DNA from: Pelodera strongyloides
Lineage: Eukaryota; Nematoda; Chromadorea; Rhabditida; Rhabditidae
DNA: 64,000 bases
Direction: 5' to 3'
NCBI GenBank assembly: GCA_036852015.1
Contig: JAANDG010000395.1
Location: forward strand, 62,001 to 126,000
The translations under genes and the position numbers were made by a program. This document shows positions 1 to 35,900 of the stretch, piece after piece (position 1 is the stretch's first letter; every line of letters starts with the position of its first letter). The notes beneath the pieces were generated by a model. It had not been told where the DNA came from. It ran no database searches and worked only from the letters and a program-made list of their open reading frames with translations.

Positions 1-3000
1 TCATTTGAGACATCTCGTTAGTTGCTTTTTTGAGCGTGTGAATCGTGAACGTAGTCTGAGTTGGTTGTTCTTGTTCAACGTCCTGTAGTGGTCATCACGT
101 CACTATACCAGTAACTTTAGCGTTGTATTGCGAACCTTTCGTTTACAATCCCTCATTAACTCAGCCTACGTGGGGAAGGCGCCCACGACCACGAAACGAC
201 GAAACTCTCAATTTTCGAAAGTTGTTCTCCTCCTAAATCGATCTCTTTCCGCTTCATAAATAAGCAGAGTGACTGATGCTTAGAAGGTGGTATTCGATGT
301 TATTTCTCTGTTTGTACCATTGTATTTACGTACAATCAGTTCAGTACTAAGGCTTGATAATCAAGCCGGAATAGGGTCTCCTCAAGCTCTTTCTGATTCT
401 GATAGAAAGGTGTCTGTGGCTCTGCCGCTCTGCGTATTTATTGAATATGGAAATAAGTGAACAAAAGTATAATATTCTAATGAGTGAACTAACGAAATAT
501 ATAAAAGCAATATATAGAGAAGCAAGAGTGAGTTGAAGCTATATAAAGATAATCAAAAGGTCATGTATTTATTACATGACACCCCGTTTCGACCCTCAAT
601 AGAAGTCATTGGTGGAGACGTGGTCGTGTGTGGTCAACATAAATACTTGCATTATTTTTTTTATCAAAAAAAAAAAAAAAAAAGAAAAAAAAAACAATTA
701 CCCTAAAATCAAGTACCTCATACACAGATTGTATCATGTAGCATTGTATCTCCTAAGACTGGCCGTGAGCTGTGAGCTGTGACTAGCATCACGCACCAAC
801 CAAACGACACGACTTCCGCATTGCGATTGACTCACAATCATACTATATCCAAATACAAGTTGTACTTGTACATTCGAAATTGGAGTTTAGCATGGATGAT
901 GCACCCCCATAAGAAGCAGTCGGTAGGAACTAAAAATAGTCGAAATTTTTACACGCGACTTATGTCCTGTCTAAGTAATCACGTGGACTTAACTGTTAAC
1001 ATCAGCCTGGTTGCAAAATGTAAGGATTGTGCGAAATTCGAAACTTAGCCGTTAGATAGTTAGATTATGGTGGAAGGGGTGGGGTGGCCTCTACAGGGAT
1101 CTGAAAATGTCCAATTGTGGTGGAAGGGTATGAAAATTTTCCCCACTTCTTGACCTTAGGGAGTAGCAAATTTAGATAACTAGTCAGATTCTCATCCCAC
1201 AACCTGCTGTCTAACCGTGTATTTCATTCGGAGGACCCATGACCCATAGGGAGTTTCGTTCTATGTTATTTATGGGATAGGTCCAAGTTTTCCTTTTATA
1301 ACAATTAAATCTAAACTATGACTTGGCACCTTACGTTTCTTCACGTTCCGTCATTTCACAATTTTGTTCTTTACTCTATAGATATCTATACTTTAAATTT
1401 TAAAACCACCAAGCTAGGGGTCGTGAATAATAGAATAACAGCTAATTCGGGGACTAAATTCAGTGATAAATAAAATAAATGCTATACTTATTTTATTAAC
1501 CACTGGAAGACTCTCGTTTATTGTAGCGCATTTCTTTATTTTACTCTATGGCTATGGTCCTATGATGGTCCTTTACCTTATAGTATGTTGCTGGTTGCTG
1601 CTTTCTTGGCTTGCAATAAGGTAATATATTCAATTTCGCAGAATCAATTTTTCGGGGCGGGGTCTACTTTACCTTTATTTCTACTTTATATTAATACGTT
1701 GATGAGAGGGAAAGCAACATAGTAGAAGCGATTTTTCCTTGTTTTCCTTCTCATTGACTAGACTGATGCACCTGCACTCCTACACTATTCTTGAACTAGT
1801 GTGTGACAAATGGCAATCCAATAATCCATACTTGTTTGGTGTTTATTATACTTTTCATGTTAATGTTTTTAGTTTTGCAAAACATTTTTGGTTTGTTCGG
1901 TGTTCGGTTCACCCTTGGTTTGGAGGTTGTATCTTTACTACCTTACTGTATCTTTGTGCTCTTCCTCATTCCTCTTCGTGAGCTTCTTCGAGGCTTCTGC
2001 TCCGATGTTCCAAGTACATGTACCTAATTTTTTTGGTTTCCTAAAGGTAACTGGGAAACACTGGGAAGGGAAAGGGAAATATTTATGTTTATGACAGTAT
2101 ACATTAGTAGCTTTTTGACGAAACAAACAACGATTTGCATAATGTAACAATGTAACTCTAGTAAGTATAGACTAGTAATTATAAATTATAGAATATTGAT
2201 TATCTTCCGAACAGTGAACAAACACATGTTCAGAATATAAATTAAATAGGAAGATGCGATGCGATCACAAAATCCAATAGTAGTGAATAATAATAAGTAA
2301 TAGTAATCATACAATACGGTTGCCCTGACTGATTTAACCATAATCATAGATCAACGCAGAGAAGTAAGCCAACGCACACATTTTCTTTATATTAACGCTA
2401 TTCTTATTGTGATATAAAATATAAACTTCTTCAGCAATAGTGACCAGAAAGGAAGAAAGTAAATAGAAAATTAATAGTAGAACTTTGGAATATTTAGAGA
2501 CTACCTTATTACTGGTAGCTTTTTAAAATCCACATCTTTCAATTAACAATAATAATGTCTCGTCTCAATTAAACCAAACAAATACAAAGCAACCAAAACC
2601 ATGCCAGAACCAGAATGGGTATAGAACGTTCATTATCATTCAACATTCAACAGTATCATTCAACAATATCAATTGCAATTTCCGAATAATCAAAATACGG
2701 ATGAAGGGCCAAGTGGGCTAAGGACTAGGGAGTATGTCGAAGTGTCCACTGAGCTTCTCCCCGTTTGCGTTGACAGCTTCGAGCACACAATTGACATTGG
2801 TACAGTTTTGCAGGCTGGTCTCAGTCAATCATTATAGCATCGTCACGTCAATTGTTTTGGATTTGTGTCTTTCAATTTCCGAAGTTTCTCCAGGCTCTCG
2901 GCTCGCAGTCTCCAGGCGTTTTCACCAAGGGAATGATGAGGCAGTAACTACCGTAGTCATCCGTGGGGGTTTTCGCGGCGATTGCACTACCGATACCACA

Positions 3001-3522
3001 GCCTCGGCAGCCATGTTGCCGTGTCTCTGGTGCTCACCCTCTTCGCTTTCCTCTGTGACTAGGCAGCCGAGGTCTGCTCCTCCCCCCATGCACTGTTCTC
3101 TCCGTCTCTCTTGCGTCTTGCTCTGAAAATCGCTCACACTGTCTTGCTTTCTGTCTGCAGGGAGGGTGTCGCGCTCCGGCTCCGTAGAGATCACAAAGTT
3201 TCAACTTTGATAAGTGAATTTGCACCCGCATTGAAGTTTTTTGTTTATTTTTTGGGTCAGTTGTGTTCCTGGTCACTTGCTCCACACATTGTATGCCCGC
3301 AATACCCATTTTTTCAACTTGCGCATTACTCCCTTTTCGACATGCGTCGTGCGTGCGGAACAGCGTGCGTTTTGTTGCATGCGAGAATCTGGTGCGTCCG
3401 TTTCGCACGCAAATGATCGAATGCTTGTTTCAGTGTATCACCGGATGTCTGCAAACTGGTTCTAGCCATAAACATTATAATATTCTGTGTATGCTCGGAT
3501 TAATCGAAGAAACGCATTTTGG
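1..3522. other. cbp-1 upstream region, no recognised gene
   Basis: No open frame here looks like a known protein, and codon content does not resemble the neighbouring exons. The stretch holds an A-rich tract near 662-695 and otherwise AT-rich sequence to about 2.7 kb. Base composition becomes more mixed from about 2.7 kb up to the cbp-1 start, which fits a promoter and 5' UTR. Acceptor-like sites such as TTTCAG near 3432 and CTGCAG near 3160 could mark non-coding 5' exons or a trans-splice site, but I cannot decide this from sequence. Confidence 0.5.
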
Positions 3523-3537
3523 ATGACGTCCGTAGCC

Positions 3538-22328
<18,791 letters not shown>

Positions 22329-24340
22329 TTGTGCAAGCAGCGGTCGGTCGGTCCGTCTTCTCTATAGCCCTTGTGTTTTGTTGTGTAGTAGGTGTTTGTG
22401 ATAGTGTGATGGTGCGCTGGTCGCCCTCCACCTTGTTGTTGTCCCCCAAACTGTCTATCTCTCTACTGGCTCTCACTCTCCATGTACGGGTGTCGCTTCC
22501 CATAAGGAACCATGGCGTCGTCGTGTCCTGAGCTTATAACCACTGTGGACCTTAGATATGTGATATCCTGTTCGGGACATGGCGCGCAGCTGCCCCGCGA
22601 TCTCTGTGGCACCCGTGTTGTTGTTGATCTTGATCATGTGCATGCCTCCCTCCCTCCCTTCCTCACTATCTACTGTCTCCCTACCGTTGTCTGTACATTT
22701 TCTGTTATTGATTGATTGTTGGTTAGTAGTGTGTGTCCGTTGCCCCGGACACCCTTCCTCGGTTCCGCTTTCATGCAATGTACGAGTATCAGTGAAGGGG
22801 TGTCCCCTCCCGAATCCCATCCCCAGGCCTCTTGTGTGAAGATATCCCTCCTGTGACCGTGTGCACGAAGCTGAGTAGGCTCCCGGGCCTCCCGCACTTC
22901 TGTGGAGGCTCCCGATGTCCGTGCGTGCGGTCTCAGGTAGTAGGTAAAGTAGTAGAGACTATAACTAGGAACGTTGGTATTTGTCGGAATCAAGTTTATC
23001 TATCACTAAAAGATTAGGTTCCCTCTCACTACACGCTGAATGTCTGTCAAGTTTTATGTCCGAATGTATTATTGTATCTCGTGTTTTGTGTATTTCTGTG
23101 CTTGTGTTAAGTAATCGTCGACCTAATTTTTACTGAATGACGCTGTGTACCTAGGTGAAAAGCTTATACATATACGCAGCGGAACGTGAGTCCTGCCTTA
23201 TATGGTCCCCCATCAACATGGTTTGATTTTATTACTGTTATTATCGTTTTTATTCTCGTCTAATAATATGTGTAATTATGTGGTGTTTTTCTTCTTTTTT
23301 TACTTTGTTGTTGTTATATTTTTACTATGTTAGTCAGACATTTTTATGCGCGCGCCTCGCTCTGAGTTTTTTTTTATTTTCACCCACTTTTGATTACGTT
23401 TAATTGTTGATAACACTGAATTTGATTCGTTTTGATATTGTTTTAAGGATGATTTTGTCGGATATATATTTTTATGTTTTTGGAATCTCTGTTGTTATCA
23501 AACATGTGTGGTTGGCCTCTCTTTTTTTGCTGTAGGTAGGTTCCCCCCCCCCCCCCCCGATCAACCATTTTACAGCCTTTGGTATATATATTTATTTATA
23601 CATATTTGTTTATTTTCTATGTGAAATTAGTATAAGAGTGAGTGGAGAGCGCGCAGGCTATACTAATTTCTCTACTAACGATTGAATTCTTTCTTTTTTA
23701 CCACCCAAACTTTGGTTATGTTGCTGTTTTTATATTCTATACATCGCCTAACAGCTCAAGATTTGTACAAGTGCGTGAAGTGTAAAGGCTAAGAAGTTGT
23801 TATAGCGATCAGTTTAAAATCTTGAAACTCCTTGACATTTGTATTTTTATTACAAAGGATTGTTTAGTTTCTGCTCTAGATCCATTATTATTATGCTTAT
23901 TGTGTAAGGGAACTTATTTGCTTTCATTCAGTGGTTGATGGTAGAGAGGCGTTTTTTGTTTAACTTTTTAACTTATTACCAGGCTCCTTCCCCCGCATTT
24001 GCGTGTGTTTCCCGTGTGATTGTATCTGTTTGGCTATATGTGAAGAGATCTTTCTTTTGTTTTGGATTAATTATTAATTAATATTAATGTGTCTATTTGG
24101 AATATGCGATATTTGTGGCGGGCTGGGAGCACCGCCCACTCTCAGCGCGCCCAGATGGAGAATTGTGGGACCTTTTCTGATTTATCCCCGCTATATATTG
24201 TAGGCGGTGCGGTGCCAATTTTGACTCTGAAGCAGCAGCAGCTCGTTCGTTGTTTTTATAGCCTACAACACATGTATAGACAAAGTTTATATGTAATATT
24301 TATTGTCTTTTAATCGTCAATAAATTTCTACAATTTTTGA
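22329..24340 (+). other. cbp-1 3' UTR (inferred)
   Basis: No gene was recognised between the cbp-1 stop and the AATAAA at 24319. The sequence is T-rich, with a C16 tract at 23543-23558 and AT-rich blocks. The 3' UTR boundary is inferred from the first well-placed polyadenylation signal before the next gene. Confidence 0.5.
24319..24324 (+). terminator. Polyadenylation signal AATAAA, probable cbp-1 3' end
   Basis: A canonical AATAAA in the context CGTCAATAAATTTC. About 170 nt separate it from the splice-acceptor-like TTTTTAG (24497-24498) in front of the next gene, close to typical intercistronic spacing in nematode operons. Confidence 0.6.
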
Positions 24341-24500
24341 TGTATGTTTTCGTTGGTAAGGGAAGCTTGTTTGGGAAACTTGCAATGTACTTGTTTTGTT
24401 GATTTTCGCGATTTCTCATGATTTCATTATGCAATTGTTGGCGTGGAAAGTTTGTGATCGTGTATTGGGTGGATGTGTATTTTATTTTTGCTTTTTAGAG

Positions 24501-27899
<3,399 letters not shown>

Positions 27900-29236
27900 A
27901 GGGAACTCACAGTGACCGTGAGGTGGTCCTGCAATTAGTTGATGTCGACTGATGTTGTTTCCTAACAGTTGTGCGTTTTGATTTGTAATATTTGTATTGG
28001 TGCATATGTTTTACTTGTTTAATCTATATCCCGATGGCCTAGTTAATGTATTCGTTTGTTTGCACTTGTGCAGTTTAAAACAGAAAAAAAAACGAAATAC
28101 AAAACTAGGAAATGATTTAAAAACCAGCCTTTCTGTTTTTCATATTTTGTTGTAGTGTCTAGTGTCCGTGAACGCCTTTTCTATATTTCATAAATTTTAA
28201 TGTGGTTTAAGCACACTAAAAATTATGAAATTTGACTAAGGGCTGCCATAAATTCCCTTGTATTGTCTCTTACATTCACTTTCGCATATCTGCTCCCAAT
28301 TTGTTCAACATATTTCTGGTGCCTTTTAAGAGAGATTTTCCGCCCATCCCCGGTTTTGCCTGCACTCTGTTCCTTAGATACGGGGTCCTCATTGTCAGGT
28401 GGGGCAGAATAATGGTATGCGCGAGCATAGGGCCCTCCTCCTGGTCCTCTGCCCCACCTGTAGGGCCCCTGGCGGCTGTCGACTCTGTATTAATTGATAA
28501 TCTCCTGGCGACGTGCTGCCACAGAGCCCCCTGTTCGTGATGCTCATTCCTGCCCTACTGCTTCTACTTATTGCCTTATGCTTCGCACGATCTCTACCAT
28601 TCTATATCTTTCTCTCTCTACACGTCTATCCCTCTGTTTTTTCTTTATCCCTCGTCTCTATCTGTCTGTTTCTCTTTATTTATATCAAAATCGTCGGCTT
28701 GATTTGCTGCTTTGTGTGAGGAAGAGGAAAGGGAATTGTAGTAGACTAGATGTATCCTATATTGTCTATTTCTCTATGGTAACGTATTTTCACGAGGTCG
28801 AGGACTGTGTGCCTACCTTTATCTTACCTTGCCTACTTTACGTTTTGTACGAACGTGTGCGGTTGATAATCGGGGATCTTTACCTAATTGGCTTTAATAT
28901 TCTGTTACTTTAATATTTTGTTACACATAATTGACTTTAAGGGTTTTACGGCCATTTTGCCTGGCCATTATTTGTTAGAATTGTTACGTCTTACGTGCGC
29001 ATGTACATGTTATTGTTGAACACTGATGTTAGTGTTTGTGAGCCGTGGTGGGGCCGCTCGCACCTCGCACCCGTTTCTTGAAATTGTCTAGGTGAGAACG
29101 TAAAGAGATAAAATGAGTGGCATCTAGTGCGCCACAGGTGCGCGAACGAAATTTGGCCTTTGTTTTCTCGACGCACGGGTGCACTGGGCCTGAGCGGCCA
29201 CGACTCAGCAGACTACCGTTTACGGTCGTGCGCGGC

Positions 29237-29410
29237 CTAAAAGCGATATAACAGTCGGTCTTTGAAGCGTATTTTGGAACTGCATTCCCATATGTTGTAT
29301 GCAAATGTTTATAATTAGACTAAAACTGGCGCAGTCATTTGCATACTCAAACACTACATGGGAATACACGTCCAGCGTACGTTTTAGAACCGGCCATTAT
29401 ACCGCTTTAA
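29237..29410. repeat. Inverted-repeat element, TAAAAGCGATATAAC type
   Basis: The left end CTAAAAGCGATATAACAG and right end CCATTATACCGCTTTAA are inverted counterparts. Internal arms CATTCCCATATGTTGTATGC and GCATACTCAAACACTACATG also pair. Belongs with the element at 29713. Confidence 0.7.
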
Positions 29411-29712
29411 TTCTCGTTGTATATTAGTGTATTAATTATGAACAGGTGCGCCCTTTTCTAAATTTTCTGGTTTAATTTCACTTTTACAACCGTATCAGGC
29501 GTGTATTTTGTTGGTGTTAATAAAAAAATACTTGAATGTTTCGATGGTTTTTGTGTTATTGAAACTTGTTGCCAATACTTGGACAGTATTTCTCTTATTT
29601 GATTAGTTTGGAATTGACCACTATGCTATTTTTGTGTGACATTGTATTAAGAATTTGTCCTATGAATGTGAAAGCTGTGGATCAAACGTAAACGTGTACT
29701 GCTGTTGCTCGA

Positions 29713-29877
29713 CTAAAGCGATATAACAGCGGTTTTTGAAGCGTATGTTGGATTCTGTTTTCTGCTTGGAGTATGCAAAACACTGCGCGATTTTTAATGT
29801 AATTACGTTCGTTTGCGTACAATATGGGAATACAGTTGCTAATACGTTCCAATGCACGGCCGTTATATCGCTTTAAA
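29713..29877. repeat. Inverted-repeat element, CTAAAGCGATATAAC type
   Basis: About 165 bp; the left end CTAAAGCGATATAACAGC and right end CGTTATATCGCTTTAAA are inverted. It ends only about 30 bp before the acceptor-like site ahead of the 1240-aa gene, so it may have altered that gene's 5' region. Confidence 0.75.
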
Positions 29878-29939
29878 TCATTTCTCAATACTTCTACCTT
29901 TGTAGACTTGGTATCTGAGCGTTCGAGTACTGTGTCTGG

Positions 29940-32900
29940 ATGGATGCTGTGCTGAGGCGCAAGCGCGGTTAGTTTTGGGAAAGTATGGGGAATTGTGGAT
30001 TTTAAATCAAGTAATAAGGACAATAAGTACTGTAGGGGGAGCGACATCAGTGTCTTGTGGTAAGGATTTTGAAACGGAAGCACTGAGCCTTTTTGATTTT
30101 GATTAAACTGGCGTGTTACCAGTGTAGGCAAGTTTTTCATAGTGATCTTAACAAAGCTTTATCATGATGGTTTAGTTCGTCAGCCACGCGGAGCACCGGG
30201 TCCGGATGGAGATTCCGAAGATTCGGATCAGGAGGATCAGCCACCTGCATCCAAACTCCTGTGCAGATGGCAACGGTCAGTCCTTAGTCACCAATTGATT
30301 CCCTCGGGAAATATTCTCTGGTGACAGAACAATAGCTGAGAGTCGCAGGGAAAAGGACATAGGCTCCCCGTACAAGTGTTGAATGATGTCTCATAGTATA
30401 AAACGTCACATTGTTATTCCATAAATTGTACGTAAACATTTAAAAAAACGTAGAATTTTATGTCTTATATATGTCTTAAACGCCTCAAATAATAATCCTT
30501 TAATTTAGACTTGTAACGCGACCCGCACTGCGAGGCTTTTTCGACAGTATCCTCGAAACAAACGACCTCTTGATGGAAACATTGACATGTGTGTCTTCGT
30601 ACTTATTTTTTTTCTGCTTTGAGTGCACTATGTTTGTGTTAATGGTTGGCTGTATTTTATGTTTGAATTTCTATGGAAACGCCTAATTTCAGAGTTCACA
30701 GGTTTTTCTGGTTAGAGTTGACATGGGAACTCCTGAAGAAATCTGAATTCTTCAACATCGTAACGTACATCACATAAACAAACAATGCTCACAAGTTTAT
30801 GTAGTAAGACATTATTATTATAGATGGCCGTGATGCTGAATCGTCGTCTCGCACAAGAAGAAGTGTGGTAGTTGAACCTGATAATGCGCCGAGGAATGTT
30901 GCAGAGGAACAGACTGGACGGGTATTGGAGGTGCAACTATTACCCGAAACGATGTCAAATAATCGGATGGACGTTCAGAATGACCGCAACCAGTTGCCAC
31001 CGGGCTATTTCCTCGATGACGTGGTTACCTATCCTGCAATGAATCCTAATATGGGGCCATTTCCACAGCAACCACCCATGTCGATGCAGCAGTTGTCGTC
31101 CATGCAACAAAATATGATGATGCAGCCAGCGTCCATGCAGAGGTACCCTATGCAACAACCACAGAACATGTACCCGTCCAACATTGACTTTGGAGATGGA
31201 CGACGTCCGCCGGCGTTTTCCCAGCAAATACCCGGCCCGCCTCCCAATTATCAGCGAACATCGATTTATTCGCAGCCACCGATGCAGAATATGCCACAAC
31301 AGTTTTCTAGCAATGTGTCGAACAACATGATGCCGCCAAACAACGCTCAGTCGCAAGGGATGATGAATGGTCCATCGATGCAGATGAATGGTCAACAGAT
31401 AATGCGGATGCCACAATACTACTCGGGCCCGCCTGGTCCCCCACCACAAGGATCAGGTCCAGGGCCGTCGGGTGGGCAACGGATGCAAGGAACTGCATTT
31501 AGTCAAGGAGGAATCCCACAAGGTCCTGAGCCACAACGCGTGCAACCACAACCACCGCAGCAGCAGCAGATGAGCGTGCAGCAGCGACAACATGGTATCT
31601 TTTTCAATTTCAATTTTTAAAGGACTTCACCGAAATCGATGTGAAAAGATAAAAGTATGAAATGGTGTGTGTTTTTGTAGTGTTTTGTTGTAGTAGACTA
31701 CACATCAAAGAAACTGTGTGTGTTTTTGTAGTGTTTTGTTGTAGTAGACTACACATCAAAGAAACTAACAAAAAGAGAAACAAATGAGGCTCGAAATACA
31801 GTGTACTTAAGTGTAGCCTTTTTACTCCCTTAGTTTATGGTTTTATTATTATCCGCTTAAGAATCTCAATTTTATTATTATCTCAATTAAGAAGTAAGTA
31901 TTTCTGGGTGAGGATTTTTGTATTAATTTTGTTTTGTTTCAGGTGGAGTACCACCGCCTCAGAACCGAGCACTGCTTCCACCACAACAACTTCAAGGCCA
32001 GCTTCAGCAACATCAGCAGTCGCGCCCACCAGCTGTCGTACAGATTGGCGCAGTCGGTCCTTCCGCGCCGAATAACTCGAATAATTCACAAGAAATGGAA
32101 GTGGGACGAGACCTGGTGGCCGTTGGATCTGATCAACTGCGTTCAGAGCAAGACATCAATGATATGCGTGCTGAACTGGAGTATCTGAGGGATCGTATCG
32201 GCCGCGTTCAAATTACAAGGGATAATGGCGATGATCCGGAAGAAATCGAGGTTCCAGACTTTACGCGTAGAGGGACTTCCGGGCAGCGTAAGGTTCTATT
32301 GCTAACTCGTGGACTTCGGACGGCGATTGACAACTTGTACAGGGAGGCCAACCAGCATATCCGAATCGCGTTTAAGAAGGACAGAACGCTTGTGGATCAG
32401 GGCATCTATGGATATCCAATATATTTGGGTAGCACTAATATGTTACCAAAGATGAACATGGTGGACCGAGAAGGGATGTATAGGGAATATCTATGGACGA
32501 AATATTTGCAAGCGTTCGGGCTGACGAATTACGAAGTGCAGCACATTGCTATTGACGGGCTTCGAGAGTCTACGGAAGGATTGGAACTAGGAGAGAAACT
32601 TGGAGATAGATGGTGCACACTACCTGTGCTAACGTCACCGAGAGCATTTATCGATGAAGATTTGGATGAAGAGGAAACTCCCGTGGTAGCTAACAATGGT
32701 GGGGAACAAGCTGTGGAAGGAGAGGGATCTACAGCTGCGCCATCACAAGGGGATGCTGGAGCCACTGAGTTCACGCTAGAGACAGTTGGACGGCCTAGGA
32801 TGGAGGACATCATTGATGTTGAGAAGATACAACGGGAGCACGCGGCGCAGTTGCTGGTGTCGCCCCCCATAGCAGAAGATGTGGCTGAACGAGAGAGAAA

Positions 32901-35900
32901 CTTGCTGAGTCGACTACGCTTCTTGGACTTGGAGCTCTATAAGGTGGATGAGCTGGATTTGGAGGCTTGCGCCCGTTTGAAGGTTCTAAACCTGCGTTCC
33001 CAATACGAGCAGGCAGTGGCGCGGACTAGAACAACCAACCAGACGGCCAGTTCCGAACAGAGGATACAGGAAACGGCAGCGATAAAGATAGCGGATGGGC
33101 TAGAAGAAATGAACCTGCGTTTTCACCGGGAAGAGGCGTTCCGGAAGGTGCGACAGCTTGAGTGGGAGATTTGGAAAGTGGTCGGGCTGCTGTCCTCGAC
33201 GAAGCCTCCGGAGGTTGAGTACTACGAGCTGGTGTGCGGTTCACGTGAAAGACTTGGCGGGCCGAAACCAGCAACGAGATTTAAGGCAAGTTGTGTGATT
33301 TTAATGTATTGTATAGATTGGGCATAATTCCAGTAAAGTCACGCAGCAATTCTCAAGATTTCCTTCGTGTTTCGACCAATACACTTGCGCGTATGAGTTA
33401 GTTGTTAGTTAGAATGATATTAGTGTAGCCAATTGTTAGTCTTTGGATTATTCTACGTTGTGTAGAACAGTTCCTTAGTGTTATGCAGTTTTTCGAATAA
33501 ATATTATTTTGGCTACTTTATAGCTCATTTTTAGCGGAAGGATCTCCCGTCGTCCATTCGACTTATGCTCGCCCGATTCATGGGCATAGTGAAAACGTAC
33601 CCACTAGAGGAGTTTCTGGGTGGATACATAATGGAACAGGTGAGTGTTGTTCTGGGCTCTAATCTCTAATTATAAATCGGTGCGTAACATTATGCATCGA
33701 CCATCTACGAATTGGCTTCGACCATGTCCGGAGACACAACTTTATTTTTTAATTTTCGCCCCATTTACGCACGAATTGCTTTTTTGTTTTGTTCATTCAC
33801 ACACTTCACACTATCCGGCATTAGCCCATGTGTGCAAAGTCCGTATTGTTCCAGCCGCTTGCAATACTGCGTGCAGCTTTCCGTCGTACACTGGGTCCTG
33901 TCATTTGTGATCTTACAGATTTGGAAATGGACTGTTTGTTACGCGTTGGTTTTATTTTTATTTATTTGTTATTAAGTGGGGGCCATTGACTATAACGAGA
34001 GTCTTACGCCTTACACTAAAGCACTCTACTCAATTACCACGTCTTTGTTTTCGATAAATAAGGAGTTGACTATCTTCGCAGCGTTTCATTTCAACCCATT
34101 CTCAGTTGGGCTGTGCCTGGCTGGCAACTTAGCGAAAATATTGTTTCCCATACTAACAATAAGTATGCATAGCGCGTGGGTCTCCACCACGTGCTTTCCT
34201 CGCTTGGCGAGTTGCATATGGGCATCTAATTTGAGTTTTTCCGGAATGTTAGTAATAATAATAATAGTGCTCAGATTCTCAAATCACATTGCTCAAATCG
34301 TTCACTAATTATTCCGGAATACTAGTAATAATAATAATGCTCAACTCGTTGACTAAATCATATTGCAGAGCAATATCATCGTGATGAATCCTACACTTTG
34401 TACGGGTCCCAAACTTCAGCCGCCTGGATTTAATTTCTGCTGTTCTATTTTGAGAAGAGTGACGAGGGATATTATATGTGAGTTTTAAGCAGCGGCCTTT
34501 GACACGTTGCAGAAAAAAAGTGATTTCTCTTTCTTCACATTATCATCAAATATTGCCGGATTTCGGTATTTCAGTCCGATATAGGGATATAATTCATATA
34601 ATTCATTCTGATGGATGAGAATAGAATTCATCAAAAACTCGCAATCTCTCATAAAGTTGTTTCTTTTGTAGCTCATCATCACCAGCGTGGACAGGATGGC
34701 GCAAACTTGTTGGATATGTGTAACTTTGCGAGTACTCGTCTTAAACAAAGAATCGACAATATTATGGCGCAATTTCCGGGTGCGACATTGTTTCTGCCGC
34801 CACTGCCACATATACATGTGCAACCACAACAGCCACAACAGTCACCGCAACAAGCGCGACTGCACTCGTCTCCCCAACATCCACATGTGCATTCGCAACA
34901 GGCACACATTCAACTGCAGCAGCCACCGCAACAGGTACAACTACAGCCGTCTCATCAACATCCGCGTGTATATCCGCAACAGTCACGCGTTCATCCACAA
35001 CACCTAAATGGGTATCCGCAACAGTCACATGTGCTGCAGCAGCCGCCGCACCATGTGCAACTGCAGTCAGCTCCGCAACGTCCATATGTGCATCCGCAAC
35101 AGTCATGCGTGCAACTGCAGCAACCATCGCAACAAGCACAACTACAACGGCCTCCGCAAAATCCACAGATGCATCCGCGACAGTCACACGGGCAACTACA
35201 GCAGTCACCGCAGCAAGTGCAACTGCACCCGTCTCCGCAACATCCACATGTCCATCCGCAACAGTCACGCGTCCAGCTTCAGCAAACACCGCAACAAACA
35301 CAACTGCAACGTCTTCCGCAGCATCCACAGATGCAACTTCAGGAGTCACCGCAACAGGCGCACGTGCAACTGCAGCAACCACCACAACAAGTGCAACTGC
35401 ATCAGTCACCGCAACAACCACAAGTGCAAGCTCAACAGCCACCGCCACAATCGCAACTTCAAAATCCATCACAACAGCCACTTGCTCCGCAGCTGTCCCA
35501 GAATGAGCAAGTTCAAGAATCCGAAGAGCAGGCAGGCCAAACAGGACCAGCGCAGCAGCAAGAGACTTCTGAACTGGGTGCAACGTCTACCTCTTCTTCA
35601 AGGGAACAATTTCCGGAAGGTTATATGCGAGTGAACGGCGTTCTGAAGAAAGGTTCTTTTTTCGATTATTCGATCTCTTTAATTTTTTATTTATATTATT
35701 TTAAACTGAAATAACGGCCTTTTAGAAAGGTTTTGCTTTTAGAAAGTTGGTTCTCTAAGCTGTCGTGTAGATCACTTCTCTTTCACCTTTATGGCAAAAA
35801 CTGATTTGACCTTTCCGCGAAAAATACTCGAAATTTTTTGTATAATGGGACCGGATTCCTGATGGCTTGCTTCTGTGACTATTATTTTATTATCTTATGT

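Larger units (their letters stand above)
27900..29939. other. Spacer between the two-NCBD gene and the 1240-aa gene
   Basis: No gene recognised. It contains a 12-bp stem (28397-28408 with 28448-28459), a pyrimidine-rich stretch near 28540-28690, two TTTAAAGCGA-type inverted-repeat elements (29237-29410, 29713-29877) and an AATAAA at 29519-29524 that could end the upstream transcript. An acceptor-like CCTTTGTAG at 29904-29905 precedes the next start codon by 34 nt. Confidence 0.5.

Noticed and set aside
2734..3408. Open frames on both strands just upstream of cbp-1
   Set aside because: Overlapping frames on opposite strands with no recognisable domain; more likely promoter and 5' UTR.
28494..28913. 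139-codon open frame in the spacer before the 1240-aa gene
   Set aside because: Pyrimidine-rich low-complexity sequence, no family resemblance, no splice context.
34762..35583. Long Ala/Val-rich open frame on the minus strand (about 273 codons)
   Set aside because: It exactly overlies the Gln-repeat array of the 1240-aa gene; openness follows from the repeat composition, and no start context or splice structure supports it.
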